Below, one piece after another: positions 42,065 through 50,871 of a stretch of DNA of 64,000 nucleotides (its first letter is position 1; each line of letters starts with the position of its first letter). A program made the translations under genes and the position numbers. The notes under the pieces were generated by a model. The model worked only from the letters and a program-made list of their open reading frames with translations. It was not told the origin of the DNA and made no database searches. The stretch is from Promethearchaeota archaeon (lineage in GTDB: Archaea > Asgardarchaeota > Lokiarchaeia > Sigyniarchaeales > SOKP01), in assembly GCA_016839765.1 (NCBI GenBank), contig JAEOTP010000016.1, positions 130,027 to 194,026 of the forward strand. Reading direction: 5' to 3'.

Positions 42065-43222
42065 TTATTCTTCTTTCTTTTTCTCCTCGATTTTTTTGAT
42101 TTCCCCTTCGATCTTTTCACTTATTCCCTTTATATCAGGCTTAATTTCCATTCGCTTTAAATCTTCTTCTCGTTGTTTGTCTCTTCTAAAAGCTTTTTCA
42201 CTAATTATCTTTTCAATTGCTTCTCCTGCTTTTTCTAAATCTGGCTTTAATTCCAATCTTTTCATATCTTCCTCACGTTGTTTATCAATTCTAAAAGCTT
42301 TCTCACTTATCGTTTTTTCAATGGCTTGACCAACTTTTTCCAAATCTGGTTTAATTTTTTTACGTTCTTCTGCCGCCTCACGTTGCTTTTCTAATCTAAA
42401 TGCTTTTTCACTCACTGATTGGCTTATTACCTCACTTGCTTTTTCTACATCTGGTTTCAATTCCATTCTTTTTTGATCTATCTCTCTTTGTTTATCTATT
42501 CTAAATGCTTTTTCTGCTACGGTTTTACTTATTGCCTCTCCTGTTTTTCTAAAGTCTGGTTTCAGTTCCAATCTTTTCATATCTTCCTCACGTTGTTTAT
42601 CAATTCTAAAAGCTTTCTCACTTATCGTTTTTTCGATGGCTTGTCCAGCTTTCTCTAGATCAGGTTTTATTTTAAATCGTTGGGAGTCGCTTTCCTTCTT
42701 TTTCTCAATTAAAAAAGCTTTTTCATCGATGGATTTACTAATTGCTTCGCTTGTTTTTTCTAAATCTGGTTTAATCTTAAGCCTTTGAGCATCACTTTCT
42801 CTCTTTTTTTCTATCATGAATACTTTTTGGTCAACAGATTTACTTATAACCTCTCCAGTACCTTTTATATCCGGTTTTAGTTCTATTCTTTGTAAATCTT
42901 CTTCACGCTGCTTCTCTCGTAAAAACGCTTTTTCACCAATTGTTTTTTCAATAGCACTTCCTTTTTGTTCTATATCAGGTTTTATTTTCATTCTTTCTAG
43001 ATCTTTTTCTCGTTGTTTCTCTCGCAGGAAGCTTTTTTCTGAAATCAAATTGGAAATTAGATCTTTGCTTTCTTCAAATGCCTTTTTTCTTTGTTCTTCA
43101 GTTAGTTTAAGATATTGTTCTCTTTCTTCTTTTTCTTTTTTATAAAGTTCATTAACAATTTTTTTTTGTTTTTCAATTTCTTCTGGAGTTAAATGATTTT
43201 CATTTTCTTCCAATTTCCTCAC
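42065..43222 (-). CDS. Coiled-coil protein of nine 35-residue repeats
   Basis: 385 residues, extremely charged, no signal peptide or membrane segment. After a 60-residue helical leader come nine tandem repeats of exactly 35 residues (61-375) with the core SEKAFRIDKQREEDMKRLEL, then KPD, and a tail of about 12 including AIEKTI. 35 is five heptads, so a long continuous coiled coil with a break at each KPD is likely. Start is GTG 43222 or TTG 43213; the latter has AGTGAGG four bases before it. No homologue known to me; a scaffold or filament role is a guess. Longin-like gene is convergent next door. Confidence 0.7.
   Translation of the reverse strand: MRKLEENENHLTPEEIEKQKKIVNELYKKEKEEREQYLKLTEEQRKKAFEESKDLISNLISEKSFLREKQREKDLERMKIKPDIEQKGSAIEKTIGEKAFLREKQREEDLQRIELKPDIKGTGEVISKSVDQKVFMIEKKRESDAQRLKIKPDLEKTSEAISKSIDEKAFLIEKKKESDSQRFKIKPDLEKAGQAIEKTISEKAFRIDKQREEDMKRLELKPDFRKTGEAISKTVAEKAFRIDKQREIDQKRMELKPDVEKASEVISQSVSEKAFRLEKQREAAEERKKIKPDLEKVGQAIEKTISEKAFRIDKQREEDMKRLELKPDLEKAGEAIEKIISEKAFRRDKQREEDLKRMEIKPDIKGISEKIEGEIKKIEEKKKEE
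42098..43042 (-). repeat. Nine 105-bp coding tandem repeats
   Basis: The 945 bases encode nine units of 35 codons with no insertion or deletion. Most units differ at many positions, but units 5 and 8 (exactly 315 bases apart, around 42556 and 42241) are almost identical over about 85 bases, which suggests recent conversion or duplication within the array. Confidence 0.85.
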
Positions 43223-43381
43223 TTCAAAAAAAATAAAATACGTGTTGTTAAATATAATATCAAAATTTGTATTTATTAATTTACTTATCCAAGAATTAAT
43301 AGTTTTGAATTTAAAGTAAGAAAATCAATTATTATATGGTAAAGGTTTACAAACTCTGAAGATTTTATAATTGTTATATTT

Positions 43382-44128
43382 CTATTTTATTGGTATAGGT
43401 TCAAATGACTCTTCAGAAACCGAATCCATCAAACTAATCATGGTAAGCTTCATCGTGAGCATTTCCATAACTTCTGTTAATAATTTTTGATAATAGTTTG
43501 ATGTTCTATCAACATTATATTTAGAAATAATTTCGTCATATTTTCTTTTCAGCAATAATTTTAAATTTTCTTGGAAATCTAAATCCAGTTTTTGTGTTTT
43601 TAACCAATTATCAATCTGATCTTTAATTTGAATTCCTAATTCATCATCTTTGACATATCTAATTTCTACTTCTTCGATATATTGTAGATTATCAAGATAT
43701 TCCTGATCTTGATACATTGGCTTTAAAAGAAGACCTAAATTGATTATTAGTGGTTGAATTTGCAATTTATCTAAAGAATCAGATAAAAGTTTTAAAATTT
43801 GCCGTTTTTGGGTTAATTTTGCATAATTTATATAATCTTGAATGAAGTTTAATAGTGCATTTTTTATTAATAATTCTTGAAAATCGTTTATTGATTCGAT
43901 TTCTAAGTCAAGAGTTTTTTCAATACAATTATATACAGCATTCATAAATGGTTTTATGTTCTTAAACATGGAAAAATAGTAAATAAATTGAACAACTTTC
44001 CCTAAAATCTCTTCTTTTATGTTATCTGATTCAAAAGAAGAGTCAACTTTCTGTTTAAGATTAAAAGAATTATCAGAAATTGATAAGAAGATCTTTATAT
44101 CTGAATATTTAGATTCAAATACCATCAA
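43382..44128 (-). CDS. Helical protein, family not recognised
   Basis: About 247 residues (ATG 44125; TTG 44128 also in frame), predicted almost wholly helical with many Leu, Ile, Lys and Asp and only one Cys. Blocks such as EILGKVVQFIYYFSMFKNIKPF and YAKLTQKRQILKLLSDSLDKL suggest a helical bundle. It lies 160 bases upstream of the coiled-coil repeat gene on the same strand, so the two may be functionally linked. No function assigned. Confidence 0.52.
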   Translation of the reverse strand: MMVFESKYSDIKIFLSISDNSFNLKQKVDSSFESDNIKEEILGKVVQFIYYFSMFKNIKPFMNAVYNCIEKTLDLEIESINDFQELLIKNALLNFIQDYINYAKLTQKRQILKLLSDSLDKLQIQPLIINLGLLLKPMYQDQEYLDNLQYIEEVEIRYVKDDELGIQIKDQIDNWLKTQKLDLDFQENLKLLLKRKYDEIISKYNVDRTSNYYQKLLTEVMEMLTMKLTMISLMDSVSEESFEPIPIK

Positions 44129-44250
44129 TGATCTTATTCAACCATACTATTAAAAAATTTATTTTAATTGATGAGAAAAACAAGAATAAAGGTAAAAATA
44201 TTAGAGTCGTTGATGTTTCTTGAATAAATTTAATGAATTTTAAAACTTGA

Positions 44251-45579
44251 TCATAAAGGAATCAAGGCGGTACTACCCGCTTTTTGAGCTTCATCAATAA
44301 GAGACATAAGTTCTTCAGTTGAAATCGGGACTAAGTCAAATACTGTCATACCTGCTAATTTAAGTTCTGCTTTAACAGTTTCTGCTAGATTATTACAATC
44401 CCCTGAATAGAATACTTTCCTTTTACCAAACGCCTCTCTTAATTTATCGCCAACTTCATCAATCGCACAATATCCTGCCACAAGACCTTTGATATATCCT
44501 TCAGCTTTTAATTTGTCCACAAGATTCTCGTCAAGTCCTTTACCCATTATTATGAACCAACCTCCTTTGAATTTTTCTGAATGATCATAAGCAAATGTTT
44601 GTAAAGCAGCGAGCGGATTGTTCTGACAACCTTCTATGCATAAAAGATTTTTTCCTTTGACGATCTTAACATTATCAGGAAACTCTTGCAATAAATCCCA
44701 TTCATATTTCTCTTTATAATCGTCTAAATCTTTTCCAATTACCTCAATATTGCTTAAGTCTCCCTCACCTAATCCTCGCTCGTAAGCTATTTTTAGATGA
44801 GGAACTTCATTGAGAGTTAAACCAAAAATTCTTGCGCCTACAACATCAACGGATAATGTATCTCTCCCCGCGATCAAGATCTTAAACGGAATCACTAATT
44901 TATCCTCCCATGCTGTAGGTGGGTAATGTCCGTGAATAGTTCCTTCGGTTCCATCTATAAGAGTAAAATCAGGTTTAATTAACTCATATACATCTACTAA
45001 CTTCGAATGCAAATTATAATTATGATCTTTACCTCGGTCTGCATGCTGGGGAAATCCCCATTGATTCTTTATCCCCAGTGTAACTCTAGCTTGGCAATGC
45101 ATTTTTAATTTTGGTAAATTTATATAAGTTAAAGAATCTCTGTTCTTCATTATCTTGACAACTGTAGCAGGCAATCTAAAGGTATTCAAGTTATAGCCTG
45201 TACAATCATTTTCCGCTGGAGGTTTTCCTTTAAACTTAAAAGTATTTGTTACTTCCTCATCTAAATATATTATATCTGCACCTGAGTCTTCGCAAACTTT
45301 CTTATAACCATTAATTGCAAAAACAACCCGGGTCATATTTGCCTGAGTTGAATTTTCCATGACGTAAATCTTTACATCTTTTTCTTTAAGATATTGTATA
45401 ACTGCTTCAAGTACTTCTGGAGATGTATATGAATGTTTTTTAAAATCAAGACCGTTAACTTTTATGTAGACCTCTTTTGAGCTTTTTATTATAGGACCAG
45501 TTAGCTCAATTTTATCTAGAATTTTATTAATCGCAGATTTAATTCCTTGATTTGTATCTTCAATAAATACTTCTGTCAT
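44251..45579 (-). CDS. DUF362-family protein
   Basis: 442 residues. Seen: VYIKVNGLDFKKHSYTSPEVLEAVI, VYVMENS-type strand (IYVMENSTQANMTRVVF), YINLPKLKMHCQARVTLGIKNQWG and PDFTLIDGTEGTIHGHYP, the usual DUF362 blocks. A cysteine-bearing CIEGCQNNP lies at about residue 315, but no full ferredoxin motif is present. Some DUF362 proteins bind Fe-S clusters; the activity of this one is unknown. It is divergent from the PadR operon, and the shared 160-base promoter region carries the operator-like palindromes. Confidence 0.8.
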   Translation of the reverse strand: MTEVFIEDTNQGIKSAINKILDKIELTGPIIKSSKEVYIKVNGLDFKKHSYTSPEVLEAVIQYLKEKDVKIYVMENSTQANMTRVVFAINGYKKVCEDSGADIIYLDEEVTNTFKFKGKPPAENDCTGYNLNTFRLPATVVKIMKNRDSLTYINLPKLKMHCQARVTLGIKNQWGFPQHADRGKDHNYNLHSKLVDVYELIKPDFTLIDGTEGTIHGHYPPTAWEDKLVIPFKILIAGRDTLSVDVVGARIFGLTLNEVPHLKIAYERGLGEGDLSNIEVIGKDLDDYKEKYEWDLLQEFPDNVKIVKGKNLLCIEGCQNNPLAALQTFAYDHSEKFKGGWFIIMGKGLDENLVDKLKAEGYIKGLVAGYCAIDEVGDKLREAFGKRKVFYSGDCNNLAETVKAELKLAGMTVFDLVPISTEELMSLIDEAQKAGSTALIPL

Positions 45580-45643
45580 AATTTTTAATAATAGTATCTT
45601 AAAGATAATAGTTTATAATAATTTCTAAGATTAAATTACATAT

Positions 45644-45664
45644 ATGTGACCAAAATGATCACAT
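45644..45664. promoter_or_regulatory. Operator-like palindrome 1 of the PadR operon
   Basis: TGTGACCAAAATGATCACA (45645-45663) is an inverted repeat with one mismatch, flanked by one more pair. Its core TGACC-AAAAT-GATCA matches the second site 45 bases further on read in the opposite sense. It lies between the divergent DUF362 and PadR genes, where an autoregulatory PadR protein would bind. Confidence 0.65.
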
Positions 45665-45688
45665 TTAAATTGGATAATTTACTTTATT

Positions 45689-45714
45689 ATATGATCAAAT
45701 TGGTCATATGATCA
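45689..45714. promoter_or_regulatory. Operator-like palindrome 2 of the PadR operon
   Basis: TGATC-AAATT-GGTCA (45692-45706) repeats the core of site 1 in inverse sense. The half-site continues into TGGTCATATGATCA (45701-45714), so three half-sites are stacked within 26 bases. It ends 29 bases before the PadR start codon, where binding would block transcription start. Confidence 0.65.
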
Positions 45715-45743
45715 AAATAAAATAACATAAAATAGGGGATCTT

Positions 45744-46493
45744 TTGTTTAGAAGATTTGAAGATATAAATAATTTTCAGCCGAAGAGAAATGCAGGACCA
45801 CCACTTTACCAAGGAAATCCAGGCCCAAATGAAACTCCACCCCCACATGAACCCCGGTCACCTTTTGGACCACCACCATTTTTTGGATCTCCACCTCATT
45901 TCAAACCCCCATTCCCTATGACCCTTGAAGGTTTTAAGGAAATGAAATATATAATGATATTGATGATACTTTCTGATAATCCAGAAGGTATTACTGGATA
46001 TCAACTTCAAGAGCGGTTTAACATGCCAAGAGGAAATTTATTACGAACATTGGATGATTTAGTTGAGTTGGAATACGTTAAAACTTCTGAGTCGGTGATT
46101 AAAGGTAGAGCTCAAAAGTTTTTCATTATTACAGAAGAAGGGAAGACATATCTAGATGATTTAAAAAAAAAATGGATTGAAAGAGTCTCACAAATGCCAG
46201 AATTTGCTACACCAGTTATGCAAGGAAACTTTTTTATTAAAAAAGGGTTAGAAATGATCCTATCACATCAATTAGATCTTCTGGAAACAAAAGAAGATGG
46301 ATTAGAACTCTTTCGAGGATTGAGATCCAAACTAAATATGTTCATAGCTAAAATGACCGAGATATTAAAATACTTAAAAATCACTAAATCTGAATTAGAT
46401 TCAATAATACAAAAAATCGAAGAAAAGGATGCTCTAGATATTGAAGAAATTAAAGAGATGATTAAAGAATTCAAAAAGAAATTAGGGGAATAA
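45744..46493 (+). CDS. PadR-family transcriptional regulator
   Basis: 249 residues. The first 60 are Pro/Gly-rich and probably disordered. Residues about 70-140 form a PadR winged helix: MKYIMILMILSDNPEGITGYQLQERFNMPRG (N-terminal helices), NLLRTLDDLVELEYVKTSE and a wing GRAQKFFIITEEGKTYLDDL. The last 90 residues are a long helical pair likely used for dimerisation. TTG start with AGGGG 5 bases upstream. It heads the ABC operon and has two palindromes before it, so repression of its own operon is likely. Confidence 0.84.
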   Translation: MFRRFEDINNFQPKRNAGPPLYQGNPGPNETPPPHEPRSPFGPPPFFGSPPHFKPPFPMTLEGFKEMKYIMILMILSDNPEGITGYQLQERFNMPRGNLLRTLDDLVELEYVKTSESVIKGRAQKFFIITEEGKTYLDDLKKKWIERVSQMPEFATPVMQGNFFIKKGLEMILSHQLDLLETKEDGLELFRGLRSKLNMFIAKMTEILKYLKITKSELDSIIQKIEEKDALDIEEIKEMIKEFKKKLGE

Positions 46494-46582
46494 AGAATTT
46501 ATTTCAAAAAGTTAAATCAAGTCTGATATCAGATTTGAGACTATTGATAATGAAATAATAATTTAACTAAAAAAATGGTATC

Positions 46583-47635
46583 ATGTCGGAAATAGTTATT
46601 AAACTTGAAAATTTGACAAAAAGATTCGGGAATTTTACGGCTGTAGATAATATTGATCTTGAGGTATGCCGAGGAGAAACAATTGGGCTAGTTGGTCCAA
46701 ATGGAGCTGGAAAAACAACAACAATTAAAATGATTGCTAAAATCTTAAGACCAAATTCGGGAAGAATCTTAATTAGAACAAATCACAGTGAATTACTAGA
46801 CTTACAGAACGTATCAAGTACAATTAGTCAAATGGGATTTTTAATAGATATCCCTAATTTCTACAATATGACTGCTTTTCAATTACTCAAATATTTTGCT
46901 AAAATTCAAAAATATCCAAAAGATCAAACTGAAGCGAGAATTAACGAGCTTTTAATACGTTTTAAACTTACTGAATGGAAACATGAAAAAGTCAAAAATT
47001 TTTCTAAAGGTATGACCCAGAAGCTAGGAATTATTCAGGCCATTATCCATGATCCTGATATAATAATCCTAGATGAACCTCAAACTGGGTTAGATCCATT
47101 AGCGCGAATCGAAATCCGGAAATACATCCGAGATCTTCAATCGCAAGGAAAAACCATATTCGTAGCGTCTCACATGTTATATGAGATTTCTGAAGTATGT
47201 GACAAAATTGCATTAATCAATTATGGAAAAATTATTGGATTTGATACAGTAGAAAATTTAGCAAAAAGCTTAAAAATTAATGTTTTAAACTGTATATTAC
47301 TTAAACCTCTTAATACCAGTGATATAGATTCATTACTAAATCGTTTATCCAAAACACTTAGTCCTTATTTAGACCAGAACTTAGAAACTAGGATATCAAA
47401 AATTCCAGTAAGATATAAACCAGAAAAGCAAGAATTGAAATTTTATTTTGATGGTAAAAGTGAATCAAGAGGAGAAATACTCAAAATTTTAATTAAGGAT
47501 TTCGAATCAGATTTTACTGTAATAGCATTTACTCAGCCGAAAACATCGCAACTGGAAATGGTTTATTCACAAATGGTAAAAAATAATGAGCCAGAAGGTA
47601 AAAGAAAACTAAATGGGGATGTATTCAAAAATTGA
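46583..47635 (+). CDS. ABC exporter ATP-binding protein (ABC-2 type)
   Basis: 350 residues. Walker A GPNGAGKTT (about 38-46), signature NFSKGMTQK, where the canonical LSGGQ is FSKGM, Walker B IIILDEPQTGLD and switch His in VASHML. The last 120 residues are an extra C-terminal domain as in bacitracin/antibiotic-resistance ATPases (CcmA/BcrA type). The permease gene starts inside its stop codon (TTGA overlap), so the pair is translationally coupled. Confidence 0.92.
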   Translation: MSEIVIKLENLTKRFGNFTAVDNIDLEVCRGETIGLVGPNGAGKTTTIKMIAKILRPNSGRILIRTNHSELLDLQNVSSTISQMGFLIDIPNFYNMTAFQLLKYFAKIQKYPKDQTEARINELLIRFKLTEWKHEKVKNFSKGMTQKLGIIQAIIHDPDIIILDEPQTGLDPLARIEIRKYIRDLQSQGKTIFVASHMLYEISEVCDKIALINYGKIIGFDTVENLAKSLKINVLNCILLKPLNTSDIDSLLNRLSKTLSPYLDQNLETRISKIPVRYKPEKQELKFYFDGKSESRGEILKILIKDFESDFTVIAFTQPKTSQLEMVYSQMVKNNEPEGKRKLNGDVFKN

Positions 47636-48477
47636 GAAATAATAATGAATATGGTATCGGATTAAAACCTATATTTGATACTGTAATATTTGAAATAAAA
47701 AAACAACGAAAGAAATTTTACTTCTTTTTAGGGGTTGCAATCTTGATCGTATTTTTGGTGGGTTATCTACTACAGCTATTTCCCGGTTATCTTCTACCGG
47801 ATACACAAGCAGGTTATTTTAGCGGTGGTTTAACGTTCATTGAATTTCTAACTTTATTCTCAGCGTGTTTATTTTTCTCAGGGATTATTTGCTCTGAATT
47901 TGATAAAAAAACGGGGTTTATTGTCTTTCCAAAAATAAACAAATACAAATTGATACTAGGGAAATATCTTGGAAATTTAATTCTCGTTGTTTTTATTATG
48001 GCGATTTACTACTTTCTATTAGGGCTTCTAGGGTTTTTCTACTATGGTGGACCAATTAACATTAGAATTTTTTATTCATTTGGTTTTGCAGTGCTATATG
48101 TGATTGCCTTAAGTAGTTTTGTCACACTATTTAGCTCATTTATGAAAAGTGTAAACGTAACAATTATTAGTACTTTATTAATTCTTCTTATCGGATTTAC
48201 CATCGCGGATCAAATTGTTACCTTAATTTTTGCTGATAGTTTTGAACCTTTATACTCTATAGTGTATTTAGGTGGCCTTATAACTTCGGTGCTCCAAAAT
48301 CCATTTCCAGATCCTAGATATGCTGAAGTTACAATGGGTCCTCCTGGTATGGGTGGCGGTTTTACATTTGGCCAGTGGATAACGCCTAGTATTGAAATGG
48401 GGATTATTTTGCTTTTAGTATATATTGTCGTCTTTTTTGTATTAGCAGCAGTTCTATTCAAACGGAGGCAATTATAG
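47632..48477 (+). CDS. ABC-2 family permease
   Basis: 281 residues, six hydrophobic segments near 22-42, 66-88, 108-135, 142-165, 172-195 and 245-275. ITLFSACLFFSGIICSEFDKKTGFIVFP contains the ABC-2 motif in which a structure-disrupting segment with Glu and Lys follows helix 2. TTG start overlaps the preceding stop. An extracellular Pro/Gly-rich loop (PDPRYAEVTMGPPGMGGGF) lies before the last helix. Partner of the ATPase upstream. Confidence 0.83.
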   Translation: MRNNNEYGIGLKPIFDTVIFEIKKQRKKFYFFLGVAILIVFLVGYLLQLFPGYLLPDTQAGYFSGGLTFIEFLTLFSACLFFSGIICSEFDKKTGFIVFPKINKYKLILGKYLGNLILVVFIMAIYYFLLGLLGFFYYGGPINIRIFYSFGFAVLYVIALSSFVTLFSSFMKSVNVTIISTLLILLIGFTIADQIVTLIFADSFEPLYSIVYLGGLITSVLQNPFPDPRYAEVTMGPPGMGGGFTFGQWITPSIEMGIILLLVYIVVFFVLAAVLFKRRQL

Positions 48478-48491
48478 AGGAGGAGATTATA

Positions 48492-49460
48492 ATGTTAGAA
48501 AATAGAAAAAATTGGAAAAATATACTGATAACTTTATTGTTATTGTCATTATTAGGAATTTCTTTCTTAAATGTAATGTCATTAGGGTTAGCACAGAGTA
48601 ATAATTATGATTTAAAGTTAACGAAAGGAACTACTATTTTTTCAGTCGAAACTTATGATGAAGATGCTTGGTTTAACACTGTTAGTAATTCTCTAAATCC
48701 TAGTCATTGGTTTGGTGGAGATGCAAATATTACTGGTGCCCAGAGTAAGATTACTATAAAAGGATGGTCTTATACAGAGTGGGGCACATTTAACGTTATA
48801 TCTTCTATAGTTTTACCACAGGAACAACTACTGATCTTATATGCTCTCGCTGATTATGGATACAATAATACTGAGATAAATGAATATTATCCGAATACTT
48901 ATTGGTTATGGAATAGTTTACAAGCAATATGGCCATTTACCAGCAATAATTTTGATGAAAAGCCAAATACTACAGAACAAAATATAATTTTAAAAGATCC
49001 CGAAGATTACAGGAAAATCTTAGATGATTATAACAAATTAGTAGCTCAGATTAAAAATGATTCAGCAGTACCACTACCTATTAAAAATCAAATTTCTAAT
49101 ATAACAGCAGATGATTTATTATGGAAGTTGGCGCTTAATACTTTTGCTGCAGCTGAGCCTGTTGGAAATTATCTGTTAACAGTCACTGATGCGCTTGAAA
49201 CTGAAAATATTACTGCTAGTAGTTGTAGCCTGATATTCAACCGGACTGGTTTAAATAATTATACTGTTGAATTTGCGTATGGGGATCGCGGAACGCTTAC
49301 TAGTGTAATAGTTAAAGATCAAATAGATAATACAATATATTACATAACAAGCATAAATTCAGAATGGATATTCTATATGATATTAGCTATTGCTGTGGCT
49401 GCGAGCATTGGAATAATCGTAGTTTTAACTCTAAGAAGCAGGAAAATAAAGAGAGCATAA
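48492..49460 (+). CDS. Membrane-anchored extracellular protein of the ABC operon
   Basis: 322 residues. One helix near the N-terminus (ILITLLLLSLLGISFLNVMS), an extracellular domain of about 250 residues with NxS/T sequons and no cysteine pairs apart from one, and a C-terminal helix (IFYMILAIAVAASIGIIVVLTL) followed by RSRKIKRA. The ribosome-binding site GAGGAGGAG lies 7 bases from ATG, the strongest in the operon. A dedicated surface component between two ABC pairs is unusual; it may bind substrate or sense stress. Confidence 0.72.
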   Translation: MLENRKNWKNILITLLLLSLLGISFLNVMSLGLAQSNNYDLKLTKGTTIFSVETYDEDAWFNTVSNSLNPSHWFGGDANITGAQSKITIKGWSYTEWGTFNVISSIVLPQEQLLILYALADYGYNNTEINEYYPNTYWLWNSLQAIWPFTSNNFDEKPNTTEQNIILKDPEDYRKILDDYNKLVAQIKNDSAVPLPIKNQISNITADDLLWKLALNTFAAAEPVGNYLLTVTDALETENITASSCSLIFNRTGLNNYTVEFAYGDRGTLTSVIVKDQIDNTIYYITSINSEWIFYMILAIAVAASIGIIVVLTLRSRKIKRA

Positions 49461-49540
49461 TTAAATCAAATTTTTTTTAATATTTTTATTTTATAATGAA
49501 AACATTATTTTTTTAATTAATATTTAACAAGAATAAGAAA

Positions 49541-50866
49541 ATGACTGAAAGTATAATAGAAGTAAGGAATTTAACAAAAATTTACGAGGATGGTAAAGTT
49601 TTAGCTGTTGACAACATTAGCTTTGATATAAAAAAAGGAGAAATCTTTGCTATGCTAGGTCCAAATGGAGCAGGAAAAACGACTACCATTAATATGCTTG
49701 CCACATTATTAGATCTTACGGAAGGTCAAGCACTTGTAAATAGTTATGATGTGGAGAAGCATCCAGATAAGGTTAGAAAGAGTATAGGTATTGTTTTCCA
49801 AGAACCTTCCCTGGATATTGATATGAAAGGATGGGAAAATTTGGAACTGCATGCCATCTTATACGGGATGTCGAAAAAGGATAGGCACCCTAAGATAAAA
49901 GAAGTCTTAAAACTTGTGGATCTTGAAGATAGAGCAGACACTTATGTGAAAAATTATTCCGGCGGGATGAAAAGAAGGTTAGAAATAGCTCGTGGATTAA
50001 TTCATGAACCCAAAGTTTTATTTTTAGATGAACCTACTTTGGGATTAGATCCACAGACAAGGAGAAAAATTTGGGATAAGATAAAAGAATTAAATCAAAT
50101 TTCAGAAATAACAATCTTAATTACTACTCATTATATGGATGAAGCTGATGAGCTTGCTGATAGAATCTGTATAATGGATCATGGTAAAATTATTGCCTTA
50201 GACACATCCGAAAATCTTAAAAAACAATTATCTGGAGATGTTATAGACATACAATTTGAAAAAATTGAAGATAGGGTTAAATTACCCCAGATTATAACTC
50301 AAATAAGAGAAATCCCTGGAATAAAAAATATTTCATTTGGAGATGCTAAGGGACAACAAGATGAAATACCAATGAATTTAAATCTCCCTGCGAATATGCC
50401 TAATATTGATCCAGCAATAATACAAGCAAGAATGCGTGAAATAATGTCAAATCCTAAAAAGATGCTGGAGGCTTGGAACCGTTTTCCAATGGCAACCCAG
50501 ATGTTCCTAAACGCTCCTTTAGAAGCAAAAAAGAGAATTGCGAATATGTTTGATGATGAACTTTTAGAAGAAGTACCAGACAACATAAAACAAGAGATTA
50601 TAAAAATAAAAAAGGGTGAATATGAGGAGGAGGAACAGGATTTTGAACCGAAATTATCAATCTCTTGTGAAAGTGGAGGAAAGCAACTTCCTTTAATTGT
50701 ACAAAGCATAAATGATAATAATTTAAAGATAAAAACCGTAAATATGCATGAACCTACCTTAGAAGATGTATTTTTACATTATGTTGGAAGCGCAATACGA
50801 GAAGAGTCTTCAAATAATACAAAAAATATTAAAAAATTTATTCAAATGAGGCAATTAAGGAAGTGA
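49541..50866 (+). CDS. ABC-2 exporter ATPase with a 100-residue insertion
   Basis: 441 residues. Walker A GPNGAGKTT (about 39-47), signature NYSGGMKRR, Walker B LFLDEPTLGLD, switch His in ITTHYM; DrrA-type. After the nucleotide domain, residues about 268-366 form an insertion predicted as paired helices (IIQARMREIMSNPKKM, LEAWNRFPMATQMFLN, KKRIANMFDDELLEEV), and then the usual C-terminal strand-rich end (MHEPTLEDVFLHYVG) resumes. The insertion is not part of DrrA proteins that I know. Its stop codon overlaps the GTG/ATG start region of the permease. Confidence 0.9.
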   Translation: MTESIIEVRNLTKIYEDGKVLAVDNISFDIKKGEIFAMLGPNGAGKTTTINMLATLLDLTEGQALVNSYDVEKHPDKVRKSIGIVFQEPSLDIDMKGWENLELHAILYGMSKKDRHPKIKEVLKLVDLEDRADTYVKNYSGGMKRRLEIARGLIHEPKVLFLDEPTLGLDPQTRRKIWDKIKELNQISEITILITTHYMDEADELADRICIMDHGKIIALDTSENLKKQLSGDVIDIQFEKIEDRVKLPQIITQIREIPGIKNISFGDAKGQQDEIPMNLNLPANMPNIDPAIIQARMREIMSNPKKMLEAWNRFPMATQMFLNAPLEAKKRIANMFDDELLEEVPDNIKQEIIKIKKGEYEEEEQDFEPKLSISCESGGKQLPLIVQSINDNNLKIKTVNMHEPTLEDVFLHYVGSAIREESSNNTKNIKKFIQMRQLRK

Positions 50867-50871
50867 TACAT

